DNA of 50,929 bases from Clostridiales bacterium (GTDB lineage Bacteria > Bacillota > Clostridia > Christensenellales > Aristaeellaceae), in contig SFJH01000009.1 of assembly GCA_004555155.1 (NCBI GenBank), forward strand, positions 1-50,929. Reading direction: 5' to 3'. Below, piece by piece: positions 14,586-22,696 of the stretch (within the stretch, counting starts at the first letter, position 1; each line of letters starts with the position of its first letter). Below the pieces are notes generated by a model. That model saw only the letters and a list, made by a program, of their open reading frames with translations, was not told where the DNA came from and searched no databases. The translations under genes and the position numbers were made by a program.

Positions 14586-15209
14586 ATGACTCCGCAGGAG
14601 ATCAAGGCGCTGCTTCTGAAGGTGACCAAGCAGGCCTATGCCGACAAGATGTTCGCCGCCACCAGCGGCAACCTGTCCATCTACGACCGCGAGACCGGCC
14701 GCATGTACATCACGCCCGGTTCCTATCCCTACGAGATCATGACGGTGGACGATGTGATGGTCATCGATCTGGACGGCAAGATTCTGGACGGCCCGCACAA
14801 GCCCTCGTCCGAGTGGCGCATGCACGCGGCGGTCTATCGCAGCGACGAGCGGGTCAACGCCATCGTGCACACCCATTCGCCCTACGCCACGGCCTTTGCC
14901 ATCAACAACATGCCGATTCCCGTGGTGCTGTATGAGATCGTGTTCTTCCTGGGCGGAGACATTCCCTGCGCGGAGGGCGCGATCCCCGGCACGCCGGAGG
15001 TGGGCGAGAACTGCGTGAAGGTGCTCAAGGACCGCTACGGATGTCTGATGGGCAACCACGGCGCGCTGGCGGTGGGCGATACCCTCGAGCGCGCCTATAC
15101 CCGCGCCGTGTACATCGAGGACGCCGCAAAGGCCTACTCCATCGCCCTGACGCACGGCCCCGTGAAGGTCATTGACCGCGCGGATGTGGAAAAAATCCTG
15201 AAGAGATAA
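14586..15209 (+). CDS. class II aldolase (fuculose-1-phosphate / methylthioribulose-1-phosphate aldolase family)
   Basis: Class II aldolases of this family split ketose-1-phosphates to DHAP and an aldehyde using zinc. The protein has 207 residues. Counted from the ATG at 14580, catalytic Glu78 (SSEWRMH), zinc ligands His97 and His99 (VHTHSPYATAFA) and His160 (MGNHGALAVG) are all present. SGNLSIYD and TPGSYPYE bind the phosphate end. GAGGTG lies eight bases before the ATG at 14586, which I prefer; the ATG at 14580 overlaps the megL stop and has the ribosome site too close. Downstream of an MtnA-like isomerase the likely substrate is 5-methylthioribulose-1-phosphate, 5-deoxyribulose-1-phosphate or ribulose-1-phosphate (the DHAP shunt). 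An ordinary fuculose aldolase role is less likely, as no fucose kinase is adjacent. Confidence 0.88.
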   Translation: MTPQEIKALLLKVTKQAYADKMFAATSGNLSIYDRETGRMYITPGSYPYEIMTVDDVMVIDLDGKILDGPHKPSSEWRMHAAVYRSDERVNAIVHTHSPYATAFAINNMPIPVVLYEIVFFLGGDIPCAEGAIPGTPEVGENCVKVLKDRYGCLMGNHGALAVGDTLERAYTRAVYIEDAAKAYSIALTHGPVKVIDRADVEKILKR

Positions 15210-15218
15210 GCAATGCAA

Positions 15219-15262
15219 AATCCCTCCGGCCGGAACGGTTGCTCCGGCTGGAGGGATTCTTT
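15219..15262 (+). terminator. bidirectional intrinsic terminator
   Basis: Sixteen-base arms (15219-15234 and 15243-15258, one G-U) are followed by CTTTTC on the plus strand. The four A residues before the stem give TTTT on the minus strand. It ends both the salvage cluster and the convergent small NrdD-like gene. Confidence 0.9.
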
Positions 15263-15269
15263 TCGGCAG

Positions 15270-15533
15270 CTATACGCCGTGCTTTACGCGGTCGCGCTCC
15301 TCGGCGGCCTTGGCGTCGTTGAACCGGTCCAGCGTGCCCACCAGATAGCCGGTGATGCGGCGGATGCGTTCAAAGGGGCGGCGGCCCAGGTTCGTGCGCA
15401 CATTGGCAAACTCGCCGTCGAATTCGATGTCGATGGACACCGGCTCCACGCCGTATCTCTCCATCGCCCAGTCGATGTAAGCCTTTTCCTCCTCGGGGGT
15501 GATTGTGCCGTTGGCGACAGTCACTTTCGTCAT
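15270..15533 (-). CDS. small protein resembling the C-terminal end of anaerobic ribonucleotide reductase (NrdD-like)
   Basis: An 87-residue cytosolic protein. Its C-terminal half (FERIRRITGYLVGTLDRFN and following DAKAAEERDRVKHG) closely resembles the RITGYL...RFN..K..E...R..H end of anaerobic ribonucleoside-triphosphate reductases. The Cys-x2-Cys zinc ribbon, glycyl-radical Gly and ten-stranded barrel of NrdD are all absent. It is a complete stand-alone gene, not a broken one: AAGGAG lies nine bases before the ATG at 15533, and a terminator follows. Similar short proteins are commonly annotated as NrdD in Firmicutes from memory; the function is unknown to me. It lies 51 bases after the helicase gene on the same strand and may be cotranscribed. 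Confidence 0.7.
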   Translation of the reverse strand: MTKVTVANGTITPEEEKAYIDWAMERYGVEPVSIDIEFDGEFANVRTNLGRRPFERIRRITGYLVGTLDRFNDAKAAEERDRVKHGV

Positions 15534-15583
15534 GATCATCATCTCCTTGATTCATAGATACCCGTTTTTCGCGGCGGCGAAAC

Positions 15584-17287
15584 CTATTCCTCCTCCTGAA
15601 GCCGCGCGACCAGGTGCCGGATGCGCTCGCGGGCCTCGCTCTGCCGGAGGAAGTCCTCCTCCGGCGGCGTGGGCGCGTCGCCCATCAGAGAGACGAACTG
15701 GCTGACCTTCAGCCCCAGCGCATCCTGCATGTCCCGGTCGGAGCCGCGGGGGGAGACCAGATAGTAGCACAGCAGCGAATCCTGCTGGCCGATGCGGTGG
15801 GCGCGATCCTCGGCCTGGGAATGGACGGCCGGCGACCAGTCCAGCTCGCCGAATACCACGCAGCTGGCCCGCTGCAGGTTCAGCCCGCTGGCGGAGCGCA
15901 GCGAGATGCACAGCAGGTTGGTCTTTCCCTCCATGAAGCTTTTCACCGCGGCATCCTTCTGCTTGTCGGTTTCCCGGCCGGTGATGAAGCCGGGATGGAG
16001 CGGCTTCAGCTCTCTTTTATAGATGTCCATCACGGAATGGTGGTGGGCCATCAGCAGCACCTTCTCGCCGCCGTCCACCAGCGCGCGCACGAACGCGCAT
16101 ACGTAGGGCGCCTTCGCCACGCCGGTGGCCTGGCGCTGCTGCTGGCAGATGGCGTCCTCGATCAGCGCGCGGCGGGAGGGATCGTCGGTGGCGCGCAGCT
16201 GCCGGAGCTGATCGGCCACGGGCTTCATCAGCTCCCGATAGACCGCGTCGTCCCAGTCGATCTCCTGAACCAGCCGGCGCTTGGGCGCGAGCTCGGTCAG
16301 CACGTCGGACTTGAGCCGGCGCAGCATCAGCCCCTCGCGGCGCAGATGCTCGCCCAGCAGCTCCGGCTTGGCCACGATGGCGCTGTTGTAGCCGTAGCAC
16401 CATTCGCGGGAGAAGCTCTCCCAGTCGCCGAGAAAGTGGAAATCGATGATGTTGACCACGTTCCAGATCTCGCCGCCCTGATTGTAGATCGGCGTGCCGG
16501 ACAGGCCGATGACGTTTTCGCAGGATTCCGAGAGCAGACTGGCGGCGCTGTATTTGCCGGTGCCGTTGTGGCGAAGCTCCTGCGCCTCGTCGAAGATTGC
16601 GGTTCTGAAGCCCAGCTCCGGCAGCACCTCTTTCCAGCCGCGCAGCAGCAGATAGTGGATGATGACGATCTCCGCCTCCGGCAGGGGATAGGGCTTCAGT
16701 CCCTTGACCACATGTACGCGCACGCCGGGCAGGAACCGCTCGATCTCCCGCTCCCAGTTGCGGATCAGATGGGGGGGAACCACCAGCGCCGCCGGATAGG
16801 CCGCGGTGGTGGCCAGAAATGCCAGCGCCTGCACTGTCTTGCCCAGACCCATCTCGTCCGCCAGCAGACAGCGCCGGGAGGACAGCATGAAGCCCAGCCC
16901 CTGCTGCTGGAAGGGCAGAAGCGTTCCGGAGAAGCTCTCCTGCGGCGGCGCGGCGGTTTCCGGCATGGTCAGCGCGCGTTCGCGCCGCACGGCATACTCG
17001 CGGGCCTCCTCCAGCGCGGATTCCCACCGGCTGCGGTCGGATTCCTTGATCTCCAGAGGATACCGCAGCATCAGCCAGTTCAGCTCGCCGATGATGCGCC
17101 GGTGCGCGGTGAAGCGGGCGACGCCCCGACCGCGGCCGTCGCAGCCGGGGAACAGCCGCTTGGCCAGCTCTGTGACGCAGGGCTCGCCCCGGATCGTCCA
17201 GCACTTGGAGCGGCGGTTGTAGGAGAGCGTGCCGTAGGTGCGCTGATCCGCCGGAACGTCGCGCAGATAGATCGGATAGTCGTTCAC
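15584..17287 (-). CDS. SNF2-family DEAD/DEAH-box ATPase (helicase-like DNA translocase)
   Basis: A 567-residue superfamily-2 ATPase. Motifs: Walker A ADEMGLGKT (143-151), DEAQ (233-236, motif II, with Gln instead of His), LSGTP (262-266, motif III) and QAEDRAHRIGQ (491-501, motif VI, diagnostic of SNF2 proteins). The N-terminal 120 residues are unlike other SNF2 proteins and carry LNWLMLRYPLEI, similar to the HARP-like region ahead of SMARCAL1-type motors (weak). It overlaps the preceding nuclease gene by four bases, so the two are made together. SNF2 motors paired with small nucleases occur in phages and in defence islands, but no other defence or phage gene is nearby. Likely role: DNA translocation or remodelling with the nuclease; unproven. 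Confidence 0.88.
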   Translation of the reverse strand: MNDYPIYLRDVPADQRTYGTLSYNRRSKCWTIRGEPCVTELAKRLFPGCDGRGRGVARFTAHRRIIGELNWLMLRYPLEIKESDRSRWESALEEAREYAVRRERALTMPETAAPPQESFSGTLLPFQQQGLGFMLSSRRCLLADEMGLGKTVQALAFLATTAAYPAALVVPPHLIRNWEREIERFLPGVRVHVVKGLKPYPLPEAEIVIIHYLLLRGWKEVLPELGFRTAIFDEAQELRHNGTGKYSAASLLSESCENVIGLSGTPIYNQGGEIWNVVNIIDFHFLGDWESFSREWCYGYNSAIVAKPELLGEHLRREGLMLRRLKSDVLTELAPKRRLVQEIDWDDAVYRELMKPVADQLRQLRATDDPSRRALIEDAICQQQRQATGVAKAPYVCAFVRALVDGGEKVLLMAHHHSVMDIYKRELKPLHPGFITGRETDKQKDAAVKSFMEGKTNLLCISLRSASGLNLQRASCVVFGELDWSPAVHSQAEDRAHRIGQQDSLLCYYLVSPRGSDRDMQDALGLKVSQFVSLMGDAPTPPEEDFLRQSEARERIRHLVARLQEEE

Positions 17288-17664
17288 GGGAGCGCCACCC
17301 CCCAGAGCCGGTTCAGCGAGACGGATCGGACGGGCTTTCCGGAGATGGACTCCGGCAGCGCCACGGCCTGCTGCGTCACGACGACGATGGCGTCCAGCTC
17401 GCCGCTGTGCAGATATCGGGTCAGCTGATCGCGAAGCGCAGAAGCCGCAGGCCGCCCCTTCTTGATTTCAATGCCGATGCGCCCGGCCAGAAAGTCGATC
17501 CGGCAGCGGGGCGCAAGCCGGTACTCATGGCTGTGCACGATGCCTGCGCGGGTGAGCGCGGCGGAGACCTCGGCGTGCAGATCGTATTCGCCGGGCATCG
17601 CAGGGGCGCGCACGGCGGCAAGCGCGGCGGCGATGGATTGAATGTCCTGTTGCAGTTGATTCAT
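17284..17664 (-). CDS. small PD-(D/E)XK-type nuclease
   Basis: This 126-residue protein shows a compact restriction-endonuclease-fold signature: Glu32 in an N-terminal helix, Asp57 in RIDFLAG, then Glu66-Ile-Lys68 in GIEIKKG, and Gln80-x3-Tyr84 in DQLTRYLHSG (QxxxY motif). That order (E, D, ExK, QxxxY) is typical of PD-(D/E)XK nucleases, including the VRR-NUC and Holliday-junction-resolvase-like groups. No other domain is present, so target recognition would come from the partner SNF2 protein whose start overlaps this stop by four bases. The ribosome site is weak (AGAGAG about 12 bases upstream). Family recognition is by motif only. Confidence 0.75.
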   Translation of the reverse strand: MNQLQQDIQSIAAALAAVRAPAMPGEYDLHAEVSAALTRAGIVHSHEYRLAPRCRIDFLAGRIGIEIKKGRPAASALRDQLTRYLHSGELDAIVVVTQQAVALPESISGKPVRSVSLNRLWGVALP

Positions 17665-17706
17665 AGCGTCGTTTCTCTCTGAGACAGTTTTTTCAGAATG
17701 GGCATG

Positions 17707-18588
17707 TTACTCGAGCAGATGTTCAAGCTCCGGCGGCAGCGGCGATTCCCGTTCGATGCGCTCGCCAGTGATGGGGTGGTTCAGGGCGATGCGCGCGGAG
17801 TGCAGGGCGAAGCGGCCGGGCAGCGCGTCCAGTTCAGTGCCGTAGAGGAAATCTCCGGCGATGGGAAAGCCCAGATGGGAGAGGTGGACGCGGATCTGAT
17901 GGGTGCGGCCGGTTTCCAGCCGCAGCCGCACCAGCGTGCGCCCGTTTCCGTGGGCGACGGCGGCATAGTGGGTGACGGCCGGCTTGCCGCATTCGAAATC
18001 GACGCAGCGGCGGATGGTCGCTCCGTCGGCCTTGGCGATGGGCAGATCGATCGTGCCGCTGCCGGTCAGCGCGCCCTCCACGACCGCGAGGTATTCCCGG
18101 ATGAACGCGGGGCTGTGGAGCTGTTTTTGCAGGCGCTGAGCGGCGTGCGCGTGTCTGGCCGCCGCCATCAGGCCGCTGGTGCCCTTGTCCAGGCGGTTCA
18201 GAGGCCGGAAGGTGAAAGCGGCTTCATCGCGATAGCGCCAGGCCAGCCGGTTTTCCAGCGTGTGATCGGGCTGCCGGGAGGAGCACTGGCAGGCCAGCGG
18301 CGCGGGCTTGTCGATGATCATCAGGTCGTCGTCCTCATAAACGAGCGCCACGGGCGCGTCTTCCGGCGCGACGGGCTTCGGCGCGGCGACGTTTTCCAGC
18401 ACGACCTCCACCACATCGCCGGGGGAGAGCAGATAATTGGCGTGCACGGGCGTTCCGTTCACGCGCAGACCGCCGCTGCTTTTCAGCGCGGAGAACTGAT
18501 GATAGGACACGCCCATCCTGCCGCGGACGAAGTATTTGATCTTTCGGTTCCGGTCGCCTTCCTGGGCGACAGCCGTCAGTCGGTTCAT
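17707..18588 (-). CDS. RluA-family pseudouridine synthase
   Basis: It isomerises uridine to pseudouridine in rRNA or tRNA. The 293-residue protein has an N-terminal S4 RNA-binding domain (about 14-67, with GGLRVNG) and an RluA/RluD catalytic domain. The catalytic Asp134 is in NRLDKGTSGL, and RTHQIRVHLSHLGFPIAGD is the second family signature. I chose the ATG at 18588, seven bases after GGAG; earlier in-frame ATGs lie within the leader. It is a single gene with its own promoter at 18623. RluD-like activity on the large rRNA is a reasonable guess, but target prediction is not possible from sequence alone. Confidence 0.93.
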   Translation of the reverse strand: MNRLTAVAQEGDRNRKIKYFVRGRMGVSYHQFSALKSSGGLRVNGTPVHANYLLSPGDVVEVVLENVAAPKPVAPEDAPVALVYEDDDLMIIDKPAPLACQCSSRQPDHTLENRLAWRYRDEAAFTFRPLNRLDKGTSGLMAAARHAHAAQRLQKQLHSPAFIREYLAVVEGALTGSGTIDLPIAKADGATIRRCVDFECGKPAVTHYAAVAHGNGRTLVRLRLETGRTHQIRVHLSHLGFPIAGDFLYGTELDALPGRFALHSARIALNHPITGERIERESPLPPELEHLLE

Positions 18589-18622
18589 GGTATCGCTCCG
18601 ATTCAGAATTTGGTTCTGTTCC

Positions 18623-18628
18623 ATTATA
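18623..18628 (-). promoter_or_regulatory. probable -10 element of the pseudouridine synthase gene
   Basis: A perfect TATAAT on the minus strand 35 bases before the start codon. The matching -35 (TTTGTG at 17 bases) is poor. Confidence 0.55.
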
Positions 18629-18666
18629 TCACATCTTTTGGCAATCACAAAACAATATTCTCACTC

Positions 18667-18694
18667 TTGACAGACCGGGCGCATGTGGTATACT
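18667..18694 (+). promoter_or_regulatory. promoter of the cobalamin uptake operon
   Basis: TTGACA (18667-18672), 16-base spacer, TATACT (18689-18694). The riboswitch begins about 20 bases downstream. Confidence 0.87.
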
Positions 18695-18719
18695 ATCCAT
18701 GGAAACTGAACCGAATCAG

Positions 18720-18890
18720 GCATGCGAAGCGCGGCGCAGGGCGCCGCAGGAACAGGGGTGCGATTCCCCGACAGAGCCGCTGCTGTGAAGAGCATTGTCA
18801 AACCCGCGCGCGGAGCGCAGCCATTGGGAGAAATCCTGAGAAGGCGGGGGAGGCGCAAAAAGCTCCAAGTCAGAATACGGCTTCGCATGC
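18720..18890 (+). ncRNA. cobalamin (B12) riboswitch
   Basis: About 170 bases of leader close with a perfect 11-base P1 stem: GCATGCGAAGC (18720-18730) with GCTTCGCATGC (18880-18890). Inside are the conserved pieces in order: AGGAACAGGGGTGCGATTCC, a B12-box-like GCAGCCATTGGGA (family GCCACTG), AATCCTGAGAAGGCGGG, and CCAAGTCAGAATACGG (family AGCCAGGAGACC.GCC). It stands directly before a BtuFCD-type importer, the usual regulon. Cobalamin binding should reduce expression of the importer. Confidence 0.88.
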
Positions 18891-18962
18891 TGGCACAGAA
18901 TGCGTCCCCGGCCTTGGGGCGGTGTTGCCGCAGCGTCTTCCTTTGTATTTTGGAGGCAGTGG

Positions 18963-19003
18963 TGCGCCGCGCAGTCGTGGATTGCGCGGCGCCTGTGTGC
19001 TTT
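18963..19003 (+). terminator. candidate riboswitch expression-platform terminator
   Basis: A perfect ten-base GC stem (18963-18972 with 18982-18991) followed by CTGTGTGCTTTT, 40 bases before the binding-protein ATG. The U-run is late and short, so premature termination is plausible rather than certain. I could not identify the alternative antiterminator pairing by eye. Confidence 0.5.
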
Positions 19004-19041
19004 TGGACGGCTTCCAAATATCGCTGAAGGAGTGGATTTCC

Positions 19042-19953
19042 ATGAAGAAGACTCTCAGAATGCTCAGCGCCGTGCTGGCACTTGCGCTGCTGCTGACCGT
19101 GACGGCGTTCGCCGAGGTTCCCGCCGAGGATCGCGCGGGCAACGCCATCGCCGTTCCCGCCGAGGTGAACAGAATCATTTCCCTCGCGCCTTCGACGACC
19201 CAGGTGCTGGAGGCCCTCGGCCTGACCGACAGACTGGTGGCGGTGGACACCCAGACGCCGATGTACGTGGAGGGCACGTCCGAGCTTCCCCAGTTCGACA
19301 TGATGGCGCCCGATGTGGAGCAGATCGCCGCGCTGGAACCGGATGTGGTGTTTACCTCCGGCATGAGCTATCTGGACGACAATCCCTTCGCCGCGCTGAC
19401 GGAGATGGGCGTGTGCGTCATCGAGATCCCTTCCAGCGAGAGCATTGCTGCGGTGGAAGAGGACATCGCGTTCATCGCCGCCTGCCTCGGCAAGGATGCG
19501 GAGGGTCAGGCGATCGTCGATGAAATGCAGGCGAAGATCGACGAGCTGGCCGCCATCGGCGCCGCCATCGAGGATCGGAAGACGGTGCTGTTCGAGATCA
19601 GCGCGCTTCCCTACATCTACAGCTTCGGAGCCGGCACATTCCTCGACGAGATGATCACGCTCATCGGCGCGGAGAACGTGATGGGCGATCAGGCGGGCTG
19701 GCTGGCCGTGAACGAGGAGGACGCCGTGGCCGCGAATCCGGACGTCATCCTGACCAATGTCAACTATATCGAGGATTCCGTTGGCGAGATCCTCTCCCGC
19801 GCGGGCTGGGACACGGTGACCGCGGTCGTCAACCAGGACGTCCACTACATCGACAACGGCGCGAGCTCTCTGCCGAATCAGCACATCGTTGACGCCATGA
19901 TCGAGATGGCGGTGGCGGTGTATCCCGAGGCCTACGCAGCCTATGCGGAATAA
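19042..19953 (+). CDS. btuF: cobalamin-type ABC transporter substrate-binding protein (BtuF-like)
   Basis: A 303-residue extracellular binding protein of the periplasmic-binding TroA/BtuF helical-backbone class. It has a Sec signal peptide (1-24, cleaved after TAFA) and no lipobox cysteine. NRIISLAPSTTQVLEALGL and ALEPDVVFTSG are typical of the corrinoid/siderophore class. The upstream cobalamin riboswitch and the downstream adenosyltransferase make a corrinoid the likely ligand; a siderophore or haem would not explain them. GAAGGAG lies ahead of the ATG. First gene of a four-gene operon with gaps of three bases or less. Confidence 0.88.
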   Translation: MKKTLRMLSAVLALALLLTVTAFAEVPAEDRAGNAIAVPAEVNRIISLAPSTTQVLEALGLTDRLVAVDTQTPMYVEGTSELPQFDMMAPDVEQIAALEPDVVFTSGMSYLDDNPFAALTEMGVCVIEIPSSESIAAVEEDIAFIAACLGKDAEGQAIVDEMQAKIDELAAIGAAIEDRKTVLFEISALPYIYSFGAGTFLDEMITLIGAENVMGDQAGWLAVNEEDAVAANPDVILTNVNYIEDSVGEILSRAGWDTVTAVVNQDVHYIDNGASSLPNQHIVDAMIEMAVAVYPEAYAAYAE

Positions 19954-19956
19954 TCG

Positions 19957-20982
19957 ATGAAGAATAATTTCAGAATGTTTCTGCTCCTGGCGCTGGCGCT
20001 TTTTGCGCTGGCGCTGGGCGTCGCTTTGGGAAGCGTGGGGATTTCGGCGGCGGATCTGCTGGCGATTCTGGGGCATAAGCTGTTTGGCAGAGCACTGCCC
20101 GAGGAGATCCCCGGCGTCACGGTGTCGATTCTCTGGACCATCCGCTTTCCCCGGGCGGTCATGGCGTTCCTGGTGGGCGCGTCGCTGGCCGCCAGCGGGA
20201 CGGTGATGCAGTCGGTGCTGCGCAATCCGCTGGCTTCCTCGTATACGCTGGGCGTGTCCTCCGGCGCGTCGCTGTGCGCTGCGCTGGTCATCGTCACGGG
20301 GTTTGCCCTGCCGCTGATTGGTCGCTATACGCTGCCGCTGTTCGGCTTTCTGGGCGGTCTGGGAACGGTGTTTCTGGCCATGGCGCTGGCCATGCGGTTT
20401 GACCGGAATCTGGAAAACCAGACGGTCATCCTGGTGGGCATGGTGCTTTCGCTGTTTGTCAACGCGCTTCTGACGCTGGTCACCGCGCTGTCCTCCGACC
20501 GGCTCAGCCAGCTTGTCTACTGGCAGATGGGCAGCTTTTCCGGGCAGTCCTGGGAGAACTGCGCGCTGGTGCTGCCGATTCTGCTGGTCAGCCTTGGGGT
20601 GCTGCTGCGCTATTCCCGGGAGATGGATCTGATGACCTTCGGCGAGGAGCAGGCGCTGTCTGCGGGCGTGGATCTGCGGCGGGTGAAGTTTCTGCTGATC
20701 GCCGTCTCCGCGCTGCTGACGGGCACGGCGGTCTCGCTGGCGGGCGTGATCGGCTTTGTGGATCTGATCGCGCCGCACGTGGTGCGCCGCTTTTTCGGCT
20801 CCAGTCACAGGCGGGTGGTGCCGATGTCGGCGCTGTTTGGCGGAGCGTTCATGGTGCTGGCGGATCTGGCAGGGCGAACGGTGCTGGCGCCGCAGGAGCT
20901 GCCGGTGGGCGCGGTAACCGCGCTGATCGGCGCGCCGTTTTTCGCCTATATCTACTTCCGAAGGGGAAGGAGCGGGTCGTGA
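19957..20982 (+). CDS. btuC: cobalamin-type ABC transporter permease (FecCD family)
   Basis: A 341-residue membrane protein with about nine to ten transmembrane segments. It carries the FecCD hallmarks RFPRAVMAFLVGASLAASGTVMQ (40s-70s), RNPLASSYTLGVSSGASL and the ATPase-contact loop near GVIGFVDLIAPHVVRR. The last part, ELPVGAVTALIGAPFFAYIYFRR, is the usual C-terminal end. It starts three bases after btuF and is followed one base later by the ATPase gene. Corrinoid specificity is inferred from the riboswitch. Confidence 0.93.
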   Translation: MKNNFRMFLLLALALFALALGVALGSVGISAADLLAILGHKLFGRALPEEIPGVTVSILWTIRFPRAVMAFLVGASLAASGTVMQSVLRNPLASSYTLGVSSGASLCAALVIVTGFALPLIGRYTLPLFGFLGGLGTVFLAMALAMRFDRNLENQTVILVGMVLSLFVNALLTLVTALSSDRLSQLVYWQMGSFSGQSWENCALVLPILLVSLGVLLRYSREMDLMTFGEEQALSAGVDLRRVKFLLIAVSALLTGTAVSLAGVIGFVDLIAPHVVRRFFGSSHRRVVPMSALFGGAFMVLADLAGRTVLAPQELPVGAVTALIGAPFFAYIYFRRGRSGS

Positions 20983-20983
20983 C

Positions 20984-21747
<764 letters not shown>

Positions 21748-21751
<4 letters not shown>

Positions 21752-22269
21752 AGACCTATCACAGCCCCTACGAGGCGTATCCCTTTCTTTCCGACGCGGA
21801 CGGGGATCTCCGCTGCGATTTCGAGATTCTTACGGATCGGATGGCTTCTACGGTGGGGCTGCTGGCTTCGCTGTGTCCCGAGCGCCGGGAGGAGCTTCTG
21901 AAGCTGGATGAGCTGATCTACCACGCCAATCCCACGCTGCGCACGTTCATGAGCCTGCGCGCCGATGAAATCGACTGGCTGAAGGCGCGCGTGGACGCGC
22001 TGCATGCACAGACGAAGGGCCTGTGCGAGCGCTTTGTGCTCCCGGCAGGCACGCCCCGGGCCTGCGTGGCGCACATCCTCCGCACGGACGGCAAGCGGCT
22101 GGTGCGCATGCTCTATCGCTATGCGCAGCGCGGCGGTCAGGTGGAGGAGGCGCTGTTCGATTTTGTGAATCTGGTCTCCGGCTATTTCTTTCTGCTGGCG
22201 CTGCAGCTGAACCACGCGGATGGGTTTGAGGAAGTGCCCTTCGTCAGCCGGAACTATCCCGGAAAATGA
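21748..22269 (+). CDS. cobalamin adenosyltransferase, PduO-like
   Basis: It would transfer the adenosyl group of ATP to cob(I)alamin, making coenzyme B12. The 173-residue helical protein shows the PduO-type pattern: DFEILTDRMASTVGLLASL near the start, FVLPAGTPRACVAHILRTDGKR (family FvLPgG...a..LH.aRt..RR.ER) and DFVNLVSGYFFLLALQLN (family lNRLSDylFvlaR..N). Several canonical Arg/Asp positions differ, so it is a divergent member. GGAGG eight bases upstream supports the ATG at 21748 rather than one at 21733. Being last in the riboswitch-controlled operon supports the assignment. Confidence 0.78.
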
Positions 22270-22309
22270 GTCTGTTTTCCTGAAATATCAAATTTTCTCG
22301 CGGAAAGTG

Positions 22310-22338
22310 TTGACAAATGTCAACGCACCTGCTATAAT
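22310..22338 (+). promoter_or_regulatory. tRNA-Ser operon promoter (perfect consensus)
   Basis: TTGACA (22310-22315), 17 bases, TATAAT (22333-22338), just upstream of the two serine tRNAs. Confidence 0.93.
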
Positions 22339-22360
22339 TATTATCGCTGGTTTGATTCAA

Positions 22361-22449
22361 GGAGAGATGGCCGAGTGGTTTAAGGCGCTGGTCTTGAAAA
22401 CCAGTGATGTCGCAAGGCACCGGGGGTTCGAATCCCTCTCTCTCCGCCA
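22361..22449 (+). tRNA. tRNA-Ser (anticodon UGA)
   Basis: A complete class II tRNA with 7-bp acceptor stem GGAGAGA/TCTCTCC, discriminator G and encoded CCA. The anticodon stem is CTGGT/ACCAG, anticodon TGA at 22395-22397, with a long variable arm and GGTTCGAAT T-loop. It reads UCA and related codons. Confidence 0.97.
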
Positions 22450-22469
22450 TAAATCATATCGTAGGCTGT

Positions 22470-22561
22470 GGAGAAGTACCCAAGAGGCCGAAGGGGCTCC
22501 CCTGCTAAGGGAGTAGGGTGGGATAACTGCCGCGAGGGTTCAAATCCCTCCTTCTCCGCCA
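22470..22561 (+). tRNA. tRNA-Ser (anticodon GCU)
   Basis: A complete class II tRNA with acceptor stem GGAGAAG/CTTCTCC, discriminator G and encoded CCA. Anticodon stem CTCCC/GGGAG, anticodon GCT at 22504-22506, long variable arm, GGTTCAAAT T-loop. It reads AGC/AGU. It is 20 bases from the first tRNA and cotranscribed. Confidence 0.97.
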
Positions 22562-22564
22562 GTT

Positions 22565-22607
22565 CATCCGATGGGATTGGAAACAATCCTGTCGGATGTT
22601 CTTTTTT
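22565..22607 (+). terminator. terminator of the tRNA operon
   Basis: Fifteen-base arms (22565-22579 and 22584-22598, two G-U) with a GAAA loop, then TTCTTTTTT. A second smaller stem, GCCCGGCA (22611-22618) with TGCCGGGC (22631-22638), is followed by GATCTTTT. Confidence 0.93.
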
Positions 22608-22696
22608 CATGCCCGGCAGGCGACGATGGATGCCGGGCGATCTTTTCATGTGACAGACGTCGCGCGCGGTGCGCGTGGAATAAGGATGTGATCGAT

